From: Macrothele yani | Lineage: Eukaryota; Arthropoda; Arachnida; Araneae; Macrothelidae | DNA length: 64,000 nt | Direction of reading: 5' to 3' | NCBI GenBank assembly: GCA_039090855.1 | Contig: CM077010.1 | Coordinates: 43,170,905-43,234,904, forward strand | Shown here: positions 34,175 to 43,708 of the stretch, one piece after another | How positions within the stretch are numbered: position 1 is the stretch's first letter | Layout of the letters: each line of letters opens with the position of its first letter | The notes under the pieces: generated by a model | What the model saw: the letters and a program-made list of their open reading frames with translations, nothing else | What the model was told of the DNA's origin: nothing | Databases searched by the model: none | Program-made: the position numbers and the translations under genes

Positions 34175-34527
34175 GGTCATGTACATTCGAGCAACTTTGC
34201 TGGTTTGTTAATAGAGAAAAACATCATTTTTAAATATGAAAAAGTACTCGGAAAGAACATTTTTGTGGAAACGTAACACTCAGATGCACACAAAAGGAGA
34301 AGAAGAATGGAGTTCATGTACAAATAAGTGTTCAAATCCTAATCCTCATAATTATTTGGTATCATGTTAGGAATAGCATGTACCTAAAATTTAGAATTCT
34401 TTTTTATTTCTATTACTTAACAATTAGAAATTAAACTTCGCAATTAAAAAAAAAAACAGTACTGTGGGGAGGAGAGGAGGGTGAGATAGCCCAGGTCTCA
34501 GACCCAAGATACGCCACTGACATCCCT

Positions 34528-35335
34528 CTTTAAAAAATTTCAACACACTTCCATTTGAATGACATAGACACACCCAGTTGTAAATATTGGTTAAGATTTA
34601 GATGAATTCCTCAGCTCTAAACTGAAATATTTTCTTTTAACTATAATGCAATAATTCTTTCTTATTTTTAATTTGAAGTTAATGTATATGACATTCAAAT
34701 GTATCTTTTTGTTTAGTTTTCCTGGTTCAAAATCAGTTATTGTAAGAACAAAAGGTATATACGTGTCTTTTCATTTTAGTCTTCCACAAATTTTTCATGT
34801 TTACAGCTGAATCATTTCAGCATGCACAAGATTTGTGAAAATATCGACATCTGGTGTTTCAGCAACTAATATTAATACTAAGTTGCTTTTTCCTTGTCTA
34901 GGGAAGCCTTTAGACTTGAAAGAAAAAAACCTAAAAGCAGCAGAAAAACAAAATAACCTTGTGTAATTTTACGGCCATGTTTTACAAACTTTTAACCATG
35001 AAAAAGTCAACAGTACTGCATTTGACGTTACCCTTTGTTATCCTAGATTTAAATCCTAAATATTTCACTGTAAAAAATAATAAGCCTTTGAAAAATGTAT
35101 GCTTTCTTCCTACATCTATATCCAGATTTTTCAGCATCTCCCACCAATTTGAAATTCCTGAATAAACCCCTGTATAGACTAACATCTACATTTCCCCGTC
35201 TGTAAAAGTTTCTTTATAAAATTCTCACCAAATTAATTTCTTTATGGTTATCTTCCATACTAGTTGAAAATTCTCCCATAGAACAAGAGAGACTTTCTAA
35301 GAAATGTAGCACCATAGATGAGATAGTTGGGGAAT
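34528..35335. other. Unassigned AT-rich DNA
   Basis: No transposon end or motif-bearing frame. Overlapping frames of about 68 codons at 34,959-35,185 on both strands look random. Confidence 0.4.
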
Positions 35336-35339
35336 ATAA

Positions 35340-36070
35340 CATACCATGATATTTATTGACCAGGAAAAGACCTTTCACTCAATAGAAAGAAGTTGCTATT
35401 CAAAAACCATTGATGCCTTTTAGGGCCTTACACAAAAAATTCCAGATGGCAAGTCAATCTCAACAATGAAATCTCAATCACAAAAAAGGAAAGGAATAAT
35501 TTGAATCGGGAGTAAAGGCAGGAAATTCCTTATCATGCACATTATCCACTACAGTACTGTGTCCTTAAACATCTTAAATGTGGATGCAAATTTATTATAA
35601 TAGACATCAAAAGAACTGGCATGGGACAACAAGTATAAAGATGTTATTAGATGAGAGAGAAAAGCAAAAATACAGGTCTGAAAAATGAAGGAAATGCAAA
35701 TGTAATCGGAAATCGATACAGTGCAACTCATGCTGTTATCCTCAAGGGGAGTCCATAGAAGAAGTGCGATTCTTCAATTATTTGGGGAAAGATACTTGAA
35801 AGTAAGGTAAACCAGAAAAACAAATAATTCAGTAATCCAGGATTGCAATTGGAAAATCAAGTGACATACACTGGCTTCCAAAACTTAAACAACATTCACA
35901 AAAATGGTCATATCGTGGATTTCAATGGAAATATTTGGTTCAAAATTGTTCCAGTGATTCAATGTAACGACTGCTATGTATTCGTAATCAGTGATTATGT
36001 AGTGCACGACTGAAAATACAGCCAGAATCGACGAAGAAGAAGTGAGCAGCATAAGCAGGCAGGGTAGGAA
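35340..36070 (+). pseudogene. Badly decayed LINE reverse-transcriptase remnant
   Basis: Fragments in order resemble RT-region and downstream blocks of RTE/I-type LINEs: YDIYIDQEKTFHSIERS (compare FIDYEKAFDSV), then much later VRFFNYLG (compare the YLGQQIS block of the RTE copies here) and AGRVGKLE. Stops occur in every frame, so this is a tentative assignment. Confidence 0.35.
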
Positions 36071-36173
36071 AATTGGAGTAACCTTGTGTAAGAGAAAGCT
36101 ACAACTGAGACTTATTGAGAACGGCTTAAAGATTGTTGTTTTAGGGCTTAAAGACTAACATGTGTGTATGAAG

Positions 36174-37466
36174 TCCAGTTACCTTTACCTGTATCACCAG
36201 AGTTTCGTTCGAATTCAAGGTCTCGAGCACTGAGAGTGTACGTGCTGGATAAATGCCGAACACAAATATCATTAGGATTATTTAAACAATGTCACAGTTG
36301 TTAAACAATCATTCGTCGATGTACAGAAATCATAGTAGAATCGGGATTTTATACCAAAGGTTTCCACACATGATCACCCGCCATTAACAAACATCGGTCG
36401 TTTGATTGCCTGGATGCTTTAACACAGAATGTAATAAAAGTCATTGTTTGACAATATATGCTGTGTTGCAGTCATTTACCTTTTATCGCTTCTTTTACCG
36501 CTTTCAGAACCCATATTTTTCGACAAAGTCACTGTTCGCTAAAAACCTAAGAATGTAAGTAACTTTTGCCTTTCCTACAGAGTCTCTGTTCATTCATTGA
36601 CAAAGACAGAGAGGGTTCGTGACTTTTGCACTTCCTAGATAATCACCTCTGTCTGAGGAAGATACTTTTGCCTTTCCTGAATGCCCATAGGCCAGGGAGC
36701 TTAGATGCATATCTTAATTTTGTCAACATGTCTGCTTCTAACGGTCCAATTTGAAAAACTTCTTCTTTTTTGGATAGCATTTCCGATGCGAAATGTTTTT
36801 TACATAATTTCAAAATTTTCGAGTATTTCAGACATTCCGCTAGGAAGCGTTAATGTAAATTTCGTTTTCCCCGAAATTTATACTTCTAAAACCCTTGATC
36901 GGAAATATTTTTGATATAATTTCTAATATTTGGTAAGGAATGGTTTGGCCACCAGAGGCATAAGTATTAATTTCAGCATGTGATGTATTTGCAGCAAAAT
37001 CTGGGATCCTGAAAACTCGACTGAAAAAATTCTTTCCTGGAGAGATACCGCTCACATCGAAAAACCTTTTGAGAATGCTTTCTTCTTAAGATAATGAATG
37101 TTTTCCTCGCCAGGTGGCGTAAATGCATATCTTATATTTGTCGATATCTTTGCTTCTAAGAGTCCTATTTGAAACTTTTTTTTGTTGGAAAGCTTTTCCG
37201 CTGCGAAATGTTTTTTATATACTGCAATTTAAAATGTTTCTTAACGCACAAATATGCAACCAGAAGGTGTATGTTCACGATTCCGTTTATAGCGATATCT
37301 GCGGGATTAAAAACCCGATTGAACTGTTTTCTTCAGTCAGACACTATTGTTTTCCGAACCGTATCCACTGACTTTGCACAGTTTTGATAAATTTAATTCG
37401 CGTCAGAACGGATTCAAAAGACGTGCACATTACACCCGAAAATTCGGTGTCATTTTTTTTGTAAAA
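36174..37466 (-). repeat. Left inverted arm
   Basis: It contains three copies of ACTTTTGCCTTTCCT-like sequence (36,563-36,680) and then about five degenerate units of about 155 bp with CTTCTAA-GT-CCAATTTGA and GCATATCTTA motifs. Confidence 0.92.
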
Positions 37467-38013
37467 AATAGCAGCAAGAACGAACGTCTGTGTAGCTCAG
37501 TTGGTAGAGCGACTTGTTCCGGAATAAGTGGACTCGGGTTCGATCCCCGGCGTGGACGAAAAATGACGGAGAAATTTACTTCGTTATAATGGCACCCGAA
37601 CTTCTCGGATGACCCGGCCGTTCAAGATCTTGCAATGGTGTGATGTTCTTTCCACACCGCGAGACAAGAAAAGTAAGAGAATCCCTTCTTCAGCGCTTCG
37701 AAAAATAAAAGTGTGTGACGTTACATTCCACACACTAGATTGACTGGGAGTTCTCAAGTGCACGTTCTACAGCGGATGGCTGCCTGCAACGATTCATGGT
37801 CACGGCTGACCCATGGGCCATGCCCCGGCACTCTTTGGGGGGGGGAGATGTGACGTGTCATCCCAGCAGGGCGCACACGACATAAAGGCAGATAGCAGCA
37901 AGAACGAACGTCTGCGTAGCTCAGTTGGTAGAGCGACTTGTTCCGAAATAAGTGGACTCGGGTTGGATCCCCGGCGTGGATAAAAAAATGACGGAGAAAT
38001 TTACTTCGTTATA
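37467..38013 (+). mobile_element. Older miniature LTR element, 5' LTR truncated
   Basis: The 5' LTR fragment (37,467-37,588) carries a tRNA-like sequence with A box TAGCTCAGTTGG and B box GGTTCGATCCC and ends CGTTATA. One base later lies TGGCACCCGAAC (37,590-37,601), one mismatch from the primer site of the young copy. The internal part is about 245 bp. A G-rich polypurine tract (GGGGGGGGGAGA) precedes a 3' LTR at 37,849-38,013 ending CGTTATA. It is diverged from the copies at 40, 50 and 52 kb and lies directly against the inner edge of the left arm. Confidence 0.75.
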
Positions 38014-38024
38014 CGGGTTTAACG

Positions 38025-38225
38025 ACCAACATGTAGAACTGCTTTAAAGACTGTTGTTTTAGGGTTTAACGACCAACATATGTAGCTCTGTGTAGGGAAT
38101 GGAAAATAGCCAGCGCAGTCAGGAAAACACACTACCTATGCCTCGTCAAAGGTTCGAACCCGAGCCTTGCTCCGGCGACAAGGCACAAACCAACGTCTCT
38201 GACCACAAGGCTCCTAAATCGGCTT
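38025..38225 (-). mobile_element. SINE-3 copy (tRNA-derived)
   Basis: On the minus strand a tRNA-like head (CCTTGTGGTCAGAGACG; B box GGTTCGAACCT) is followed by a short body and the tail TGTTGGTCGTTAAACCCTAA. The tail shares GGTCGTTAAACC with SINE-1. A truncated second tail-like piece lies at about 36,130-36,165. Confidence 0.65.
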
Positions 38226-38639
38226 CAAGGCATTAGAAAGACCAAACGTGTTTAACAGATCTGAGCCTTAGGGAGTGGCAATTTGTATGGTGAATAAGCT
38301 AACTGTTCCAAAAATGATGGTGCAGAGGTGAGTGTGCTCTGACTCTTCAAAGCTGGTATTAATAACAAAACGTTAGGGGGAAACAGCTAAAGTGGCTTTG
38401 GTTCTACAGAACATTCGGGAAATACAACTTTGTTGGAACTGAGAAGGGATGAAATGTGTCAGGACAAAGAGGCATGAACATGAAAGTAAGAGGTAAGAGA
38501 AGTTGAAGAAGAGAGCTAGAATGAGGTGGAGAAATATTGTAAATAGGCATATAAAGAGAAGCTTTCAAAATCTGAGCTGAATAAAAGAAGAAATAGGAAG
38601 AGAAAAACAGCAACTCAACTATCTAAATTGGCCTCAACG

Positions 38640-38898
38640 GACCCCCCGTCCATGTATTTTGTCTTTAACGATAACCTATTTATTTAAGTTTCCGTCAACA
38701 ACAAGCTACCTTTTTATTTTGTCTTAAAAAAGCAACTTATTTATTTAAGTTGTCCTCAACAACTTAAATATTTAATTTGTCTTTAACAGAGACTTACCTA
38801 TTTATTTTTCGTTTAACAGCAACGTATATTCCAAATTCTCCTCAACAATAACCTACGTATTTATTTTTCTTTAACAAAAATATTCTTCTTGAAAAATA
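38640..38898. repeat. Minisatellite, left part
   Basis: Units of about 45-60 bp combine CAACAACAAGCTACC with TTTATTTTGTCTTTAAC-type segments. The same array resumes at 41,655 after the pogo-like insertion. Confidence 0.8.
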
Positions 38899-40036
38899 CA
38901 GTCAAACCTCTTTTTAACGGACTGCGATTTAACGAATTCCGCGATATATCTTATAGTCCTGACGGAATCACATTGAAATTCATGCTTGGCGTTTCTCGAT
39001 TTAACGAACACATTTCCTCAATTTAGCGAACATTCTTTAAACCAAAAAACTATGTTAACCAGCATTTTTACGTTAAACGTTAGCCGAAATGCAATCCCTA
39101 TGATGTTTTCGATGAAGAGATTGGACTAAATGCATCAGATTCTGATGAAGAAGATGAAGCAGAACTGAACGTTAGTTGATTTAGTGTTGCTGGTAAGTAT
39201 ACAGAATGTGCTAAAAAGTACTATACTGTGCACATTAGTTGGGACAAAGTAAAAAAATCACTCTTTTTTTCCAAAACTATGCTTTTATATCATTCTATGC
39301 CTTGATATACACTGATAAATACCTGTATTAGTATTACGTATGTCCTCCTTTAGCAGAAATGAACTCTTGAATTCGTTTTGGCGTTGACTCCACTAATTGA
39401 GTGCACATATTGTTGACTTCATAATCGTGGAACTACACTTTCATAGCATTCGTTATCATGCGTTCTTTGGTTGTACAGTCCATTTTACCTAAACGTCTCT
39501 TCAAAATATTCCACAAGTTTTCTATGGGATTTAAGTCTGGTCAATTTACAGGCCAATCAAGCAAATGAATTTGATTTTCCAGTATGGAATTCTTGACCAG
39601 TCTCGAATTATGACATGGGGCCAGGTCATGTTGAAAAGTCCCGTCAAACGTTTGCAAGAATGGAGCAACCCTACGTTGTAATATTTCTACGTACTTGGCT
39701 GAATTCATCATACCTTGAACAGGAACTAAGCTTCCAGTGCCATTTGATGTGAAAAAACCCCAAAACATCTGTTTCAAAGGGTGTTTTACAGTCTGTTTGA
39801 CATGCTCAGGTCTTAAGGGTTCACAGTTGCTTCGTCTAACGACATTTGGTTGGTAACCCTGCACAAATAAATGAGTTTCATCACTGAAAATTACCTTTTT
39901 CCAGTCGGTAGCAGTCCATGATTTATATTTTTTGGCCCATGCTAAACGTTTTATCTTCATTTTCGCATTCAAATATTGTTTTTTCGTTGGTCTTCTTGCC
40001 TTCCGGCCAACTTCCAGAAGTCTACGGCGTACAGTT

Positions 40037-40214
40037 TATAACGAAGTGAATTTCTCCGTCATTTTTATCCGCGCCGGGTTCGAACCCGGGTCCACTCATT
40101 CCGGAATAAGTTGCTCTACCAATTAAGCTACGCGGACATTGATTCTAATTGCTATCTGCCTTTATGTCGTGTGCGTCCTTCTGGCAGGTACGTCACATCT
40201 CCTGGTACGTTACA
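40037..40214 (-). repeat. 3' LTR of the young miniature element
   Basis: 178 bp; identical to the 5' LTR except for one G fewer in the tRNA-like T-arm region. Confidence 0.9.
40067..40137 (-). other. tRNA-like sequence in the 3' LTR
   Basis: Minus-strand acceptor GTCCGCG pairs with CGCGGAT. A-box TAGCTTAATTGG and B-box GGTTCGAACCC are present. The anticodon arm has an 8-base loop (TTCCGGAA), so no anticodon can be assigned. No T-run terminator follows. Confidence 0.75.
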
Positions 40215-40226
40215 TCATCTCCCCTT
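40215..40226 (-). promoter_or_regulatory. Polypurine tract before the 3' LTR
   Basis: AAGGGGAGATGA lies immediately upstream of the 3' LTR on the minus strand, in the position used for plus-strand priming. Confidence 0.75.
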
Positions 40227-40324
40227 ATTTTTCTTTCGAAGTGCTGCTCATATTTTTCCTATCTCGCGGTGTGGAAATAACATCACACCAATGCGAGATT
40301 TTGAACGGTCGGGTCATCCGGATA

Positions 40325-40336
40325 GTTCGGGCGCCA
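40325..40336 (-). promoter_or_regulatory. Primer-binding site matching tRNA-Lys 3' end
   Basis: TGGCGCCCGAAC begins one base after the 5' LTR. It is complementary to the GTTCGGGCGCCA end of animal tRNA-Lys, the classic lentiviral and retrotransposon primer. The same 12-mer follows LTRs in the 52-kb array. Confidence 0.85.
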
Positions 40337-40337
40337 T

Positions 40338-40516
40338 TATAACGAAGTGAATTTCTCCGTCATTTTTATCCGCGCCGGGGTTCGAACCCGGGTCCACTCA
40401 TTCCGGAATAAGTTGCTCTACCAATTAAGCTACGCGGACATTGATTCTAATTGCTATCTGCCTTTATGTCGTGTGCGTCCTTCTGGCAGGTACGTCACAT
40501 CTCCTGGTACGTTACA
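40338..40516 (-). repeat. 5' LTR of the young miniature element
   Basis: 179 bp, TGTAACGTACCAGGAGATGT at the start and ACTTCGTTATA at the end. The terminal heptamers are imperfect inverted repeats. Confidence 0.9.
40368..40439 (-). other. tRNA-like sequence in the 5' LTR
   Basis: Same as the 3' LTR copy with one extra G before the B box. Its orientation equals that of LTR transcription, so a Pol III internal promoter would drive transcription across the primer-binding site. Confidence 0.75.
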
Positions 40517-41654
40517 AGTTGAATCACTAACATCACAACCACTAGCCAATAAATATCTTTGAAGGTCGGTGCTTCTTTTTTTTTTTTTGGATTTATTTTA
40601 CTATTTCTGATTAGATATTTATCGGTTCGTGGAGTTGTTTTTCGTTTTCTTCCACATTTACCTCTTCTTTTTGGAGACGATGATCCAGATGCATTGTATC
40701 GCGTAAGCAGTCTTGATACACTTGATTTGCCTACACCAACTGCAGAAGCGATATATCTCACTGTCATAGAAGTGTGATCCTTCAGAGCAATAATTTTTGC
40801 ACGCTTCCTTGGGGAGATATCCATTTTTCAATACACGAAAGCAACACGTAGTCACAGAGAGCTAAAACTAACATCCACCTGTCACACACGAAAGCTCACA
40901 ACTGAAGCTGAAGTGCCTATTTCTTGTTTAAAACCGGTCAAACCACATTCTTACTATCAAGTTCTAACAGTCACACCAGCTCACAGCTGATAAAACCGGT
41001 TTACGTGGGTTTCCGACATCAACTGGCGATCACATTACAATTCTGAGAATAAAATAGCTTGTTCCAATTAATTTGCACGGTATAGTACTTGATGCCCTTC
41101 GCTATTAATGATGATGTTTTTCATGAACTTCATAAAATTGAAGCTGAAATTTATAAAGCTAAACGTTCTAAAAAAACATAAGCAATCTTCTCAAAAGCAT
41201 TTCTTTTCTACAGTGTAAAAAGGTAATCAACACATATTCTGTTTCTACAAGTTAATTAGTACTATTTGATGTTTTGTTTCATGCAGTTTAGGATACTGAA
41301 ATCATTATTTATGAAGCCAAATGCTTGGGAAAAATCAACTACGGTATTTTTCTTGCAATTTCAAAGTACGCTAAAATTTTGATGCTACATATTGAAGTTT
41401 AATATCTACGAAATATGTATTTAATATGCAAAGCAAATGTGTACGTATTATAACATTTTTGATATTAAATTCGTAGTTAAAAGTACTGTATATAATTTAA
41501 ATGTCACTGAAAGAAAGCGAACATAGCTGCCTACGTATTCTATTATGAACACTAGCTTGATTTGAATGTTTCATTCGAAAGGCTGTCTCGATTTAGTGAA
41601 TTCCACGATTTTACGTTGGTCTCGTGAAGTTCGTTAAATCGAGGTTTGACTGCA

Positions 41655-41884
41655 CTTTATTTTGTCTTTGACAAAAACTTGTCTATTTACATTTTCCTCA
41701 ACAACACCCTACCGATTTATTTTGTCTTTAACTGCAGGCTACCTATTTAAATTTCCCCCAAAACAATCTATTTATTTATTTTATCTTCAACAGCAACCTA
41801 CTGGTTTGAATTGTTCTCTAGAGCAACCTGTCTATTTAAGTTGTTCTCATCAAAGATCTATCGATTTATTTTAACTTTAACAGC
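41655..41884. repeat. Minisatellite, right part
   Basis: Continuation of the array at 38,640-38,898, with CTACCTATTTAAATT and TTTATTTTGTCTTTAACTG segments, resuming beyond the pogo-like element. Confidence 0.8.
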
Positions 41885-42265
41885 AATCTGGATATAAGTT
41901 TTGACTTTAGCAGCAGCCTTCCTATCTGAAAAGACTGACAGTGAATATTCATTACTCTTAATGAATATTCCTCACTTTCAATGAATATTCCTCACTTATA
42001 ACGAGTATTCCTCACTTTCAATCTGGCTATAAGTTTTGACTTTAGCAGCAGCCTTCCTATCTGAAAAGACTGACAGTGAATGTTGATTACTCTTAATGAT
42101 TACTCTTCTTCACTTTCAATGAATATTCCTCACTTATAACGAGTATTCCTCACTTTCAATGAATATTCCTCACTTATAACGAGTATTCCTCACTTTCAAT
42201 CTGACTATAAGTTTTGACTTTAGCAGCAGCCTTCCTATCTGAAAAAGACTGACAGTGAATATTTG
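41885..42265. repeat. Higher-order tandem repeat
   Basis: The block TATAAGTTTTGACTTTAGCA plus GCAGCCTTCCTATCTGAAAA occurs three times (about 41,894, 42,029 and 42,205). It is separated by variable numbers of CACTTTCAATGAATATTCCT and CACTTATAACGAGTATTCCT units. Confidence 0.9.
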
Positions 42266-42404
42266 TCACTCCTTAGTTCATAGAAAAGTAACTTTGATTC
42301 ACAGTGCAGAAAAGTCACTGTTGTACTATGCAATCGAGAACGAGGGTACGTTGAATAATCAAACATGTCCGATACTACGGAAAGTCAACAATAATATAGA
42401 AACT

Positions 42405-43708
42405 AATTTTTTACAAAAAAAATGACACCGAATTTTCGGGTGTAATGTGCACGTCTTTTGAATCCGTTCTGACGCGAATTAAATTTATCAAAACTGTACA
42501 AAGTCAGTGGATACGGTTCGGAAAACAATAGTGTCTGACTGAAGAAAACAGTTCAATCGGGTTTTTAATCCCGCAGATATCGCTATAAACGGAATCGTGA
42601 ACATACACCTTCTGGTTGCATATTTGTGCGTTAAGAAACATTTTAAATTGCAGTATATAAAAAACATTTCGCAGCGGAAAAGCTTTCCAACAAAAAAAAA
42701 GTTTCAAATAGGACTCTTAGAAGCAAAGATATCGGCAAATATAAGATATGCATTTACGCCACCTGGCGAGGAAAACATTCATTATCTTAAGAAGAAAGTA
42801 TTCTCAAAAGGTTTTTCGATGTGAGCGGTATCTCTCCAGGAAAGAATTTTTTCAGTCGAGTTTTCAGGATCCCAGATTTTGCTGCAAATACATCACATGC
42901 TGAAATTAATACTTATGCCTCTGGTGGCCAAACCATTCCTTACCAAATATTAGAAATTATATCAAAAATATTTCCGATCAAGGGTTTTAGAAGTATAAAT
43001 TTCGGGGAAAACGAAATTTACATTAACGCTTCCTAGCGGAATGTCTGAAATACTCGAAAATTTTGAAATTATTTAAAAAACATTTCGCATCAGAAATGCT
43101 ATCCAAAAAAGAAGAAGTTTTTCAAATTGGACCGTTAGAAGCAGACATGTTGACAAAATTAAGATATGCATCTAAGCTCCCTGGCCTATGGGCATTCAGG
43201 AAAGGCAAAAGTATCTTCCTCAGACAGAGGTGATTGTCTAGGAAGTGCAAAAGTCACGAACCCTCTCTGTGTTTGTCAATGAATGAACAGAGACTCTGTA
43301 GGAAAGGCAAAAGTTACTTACATTCTTAGGTTTTTAGCGAACAGTGACTTTGTCAAAAAATATGGGTTCTGAAAGCGGTAAAAGAAGCGATAAAAATTAA
43401 ATGACTGCAACACAGCATATATTGTCAAACAATTACTTTTATTACATTCTGTGTTAAAGCATCCAGGCAATCATACGACCGATGTTTGTTAATGGCGGGT
43501 GATCATGTGTGGAAACCTTTGGTATAAAATCCCGATTCTACTATGATTTCTGTACATCGACGAATGATTGTTTAACAACTGTGACATTGTTTAAATAATC
43601 CTAATGATATTTGTGTTCGGCATTTATCCAGCACGTACACTCTCAGTGCTCGAGACCTTGATTTCGAACGAAACTCTGGTGATACAGGTAAAGGTAACTG
43701 GACTTCAT
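42405..43708 (+). repeat. Right inverted arm
   Basis: Reverse complement of 36,174-37,466. It reads as about five diverged 150-160-bp units, each with a TTTTAGAAGCAGA-like block, ATATGCAT-TACGCC-CCTGG-like sequence and an A-rich end. Confidence 0.92.

Larger units (their letters stand above)
33125..34519 (+). mobile_element. hAT-type element, degenerate, with SINE inside
   Basis: The left TIR begins CAGTAGCGTATATTCGAGG and the right, reversed, CAGTGGCGTATCTTGGGTC, a common hAT end type. Flanking 8-mers ACATGTCT and ACATCCCT (6 of 8 identical) fit an old target duplication. Its interior matches the copy at 62,896-63,850. Confidence 0.85.
40037..40516 (-). mobile_element. Young miniature LTR element (TRIM-like) with tRNA-like LTRs
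   Basis: The whole insertion is 480 bp, flanked by AGTT on both sides (40,033-40,036 and 40,517-40,520). On the minus strand it is LTR (40,338-40,516), one base, primer-binding site, a 123-bp interior without a frame, a polypurine tract and LTR (40,037-40,214). The LTRs start TGTAACG and end CGTTATA and differ only by one inserted G, so insertion was recent. Removing the element plus one AGTT restores the reading frame of the host transposase across the junction. It cannot encode proteins, so it must depend on an autonomous LTR retrotransposon. Each LTR contains a sense-oriented tRNA-like sequence. Confidence 0.9.
39334..40824 (-). pseudogene. Tc1-like transposase interrupted by an LTR element
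   Basis: The ATG at 40,824 opens MDISPRKRAKIIALKDHTSM with a helix-turn-helix (VRYIASAVGVGKSSVSRLLT). A frameshift lies near 40,565. The next block, YLLASGCDVSDS, runs into the LTR element; beyond it the frame continues TVRRRLLEVGRKARRPTKKQ. The first aspartate (VIFSDETHLFV), the second (FQHDLAPCHNSR), and the third block with E (PDLNPIENLWNILKRR) follow, with TGA just before that block and one later TAG. The gene ends AKGGHT and TAA at 39,334-39,336. Confidence 0.9.
39221..41085 (-). mobile_element. Tc1-like transposon hosting a young LTR element
   Basis: TIRs are CTATACTGTGCACATTAGTT on the left and CTATACCGTGCAAATTAATT (reverse complement) on the right, flanked by TA. Without the 484-bp LTR-element insertion it is about 1.38 kb, a normal length. 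It lies inside the pogo-like element. Confidence 0.9.
38902..41654. mobile_element. Pogo/Tigger-like element interrupted by a Tc1
   Basis: The left end CAGTCAAACCTCTTTTTAAC and the right end, reversed, CAGTCAAACCTCGATTTAAC are flanked by TA and resemble pogo/Tigger TIRs. The left portion encodes an acidic tail (YDVFDEEIGLNASDSDEEDE then AELNVS and stop at 39,178), plausible as a transposase C-terminus. The rest of any transposase is missing. It splits the minisatellite at 38,640-41,900. Confidence 0.7.
36174..43708. mobile_element. Composite with 1.3-kb inverted arms (foldback-like)
   Basis: Arms 36,174-37,466 and 42,405-43,708 are near-identical reverse complements, starting outward at TATGAAGTCCAGTTACC and ending inward at AATTCGGTGTCATTTTTT. 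By eye only a handful of substitutions and small indels separate them. The arms consist of diverged tandem units, as in foldback-type transposons. The 4.9-kb core holds a tRNA-bearing LTR element, a SINE-3 copy, minisatellites, a pogo-like element and a Tc1. No transposase belonging to the arms was found and no convincing target duplication is visible at the outer edges. A recent inverted duplication is the main alternative. Confidence 0.65.

Noticed and set aside
34959..35185. Paired frames of about 68 codons on opposite strands
   Set aside because: AT-rich, motif-free and mutually overlapping, as expected by chance.
40037..40516. Interpreting the miniature LTR element as two adjacent SINEs
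   Set aside because: The copies are direct LTR-like repeats with a primer site, polypurine tract and one 4-bp duplication around the whole unit. SINEs here show A-tails and 6-16-bp duplications.
36174..43708. Calling the inverted-arm composite a Helitron or Polinton
   Set aside because: No replication-initiator, polymerase B or integrase sequence is present, and the arms are inverted rather than Helitron-type ends.
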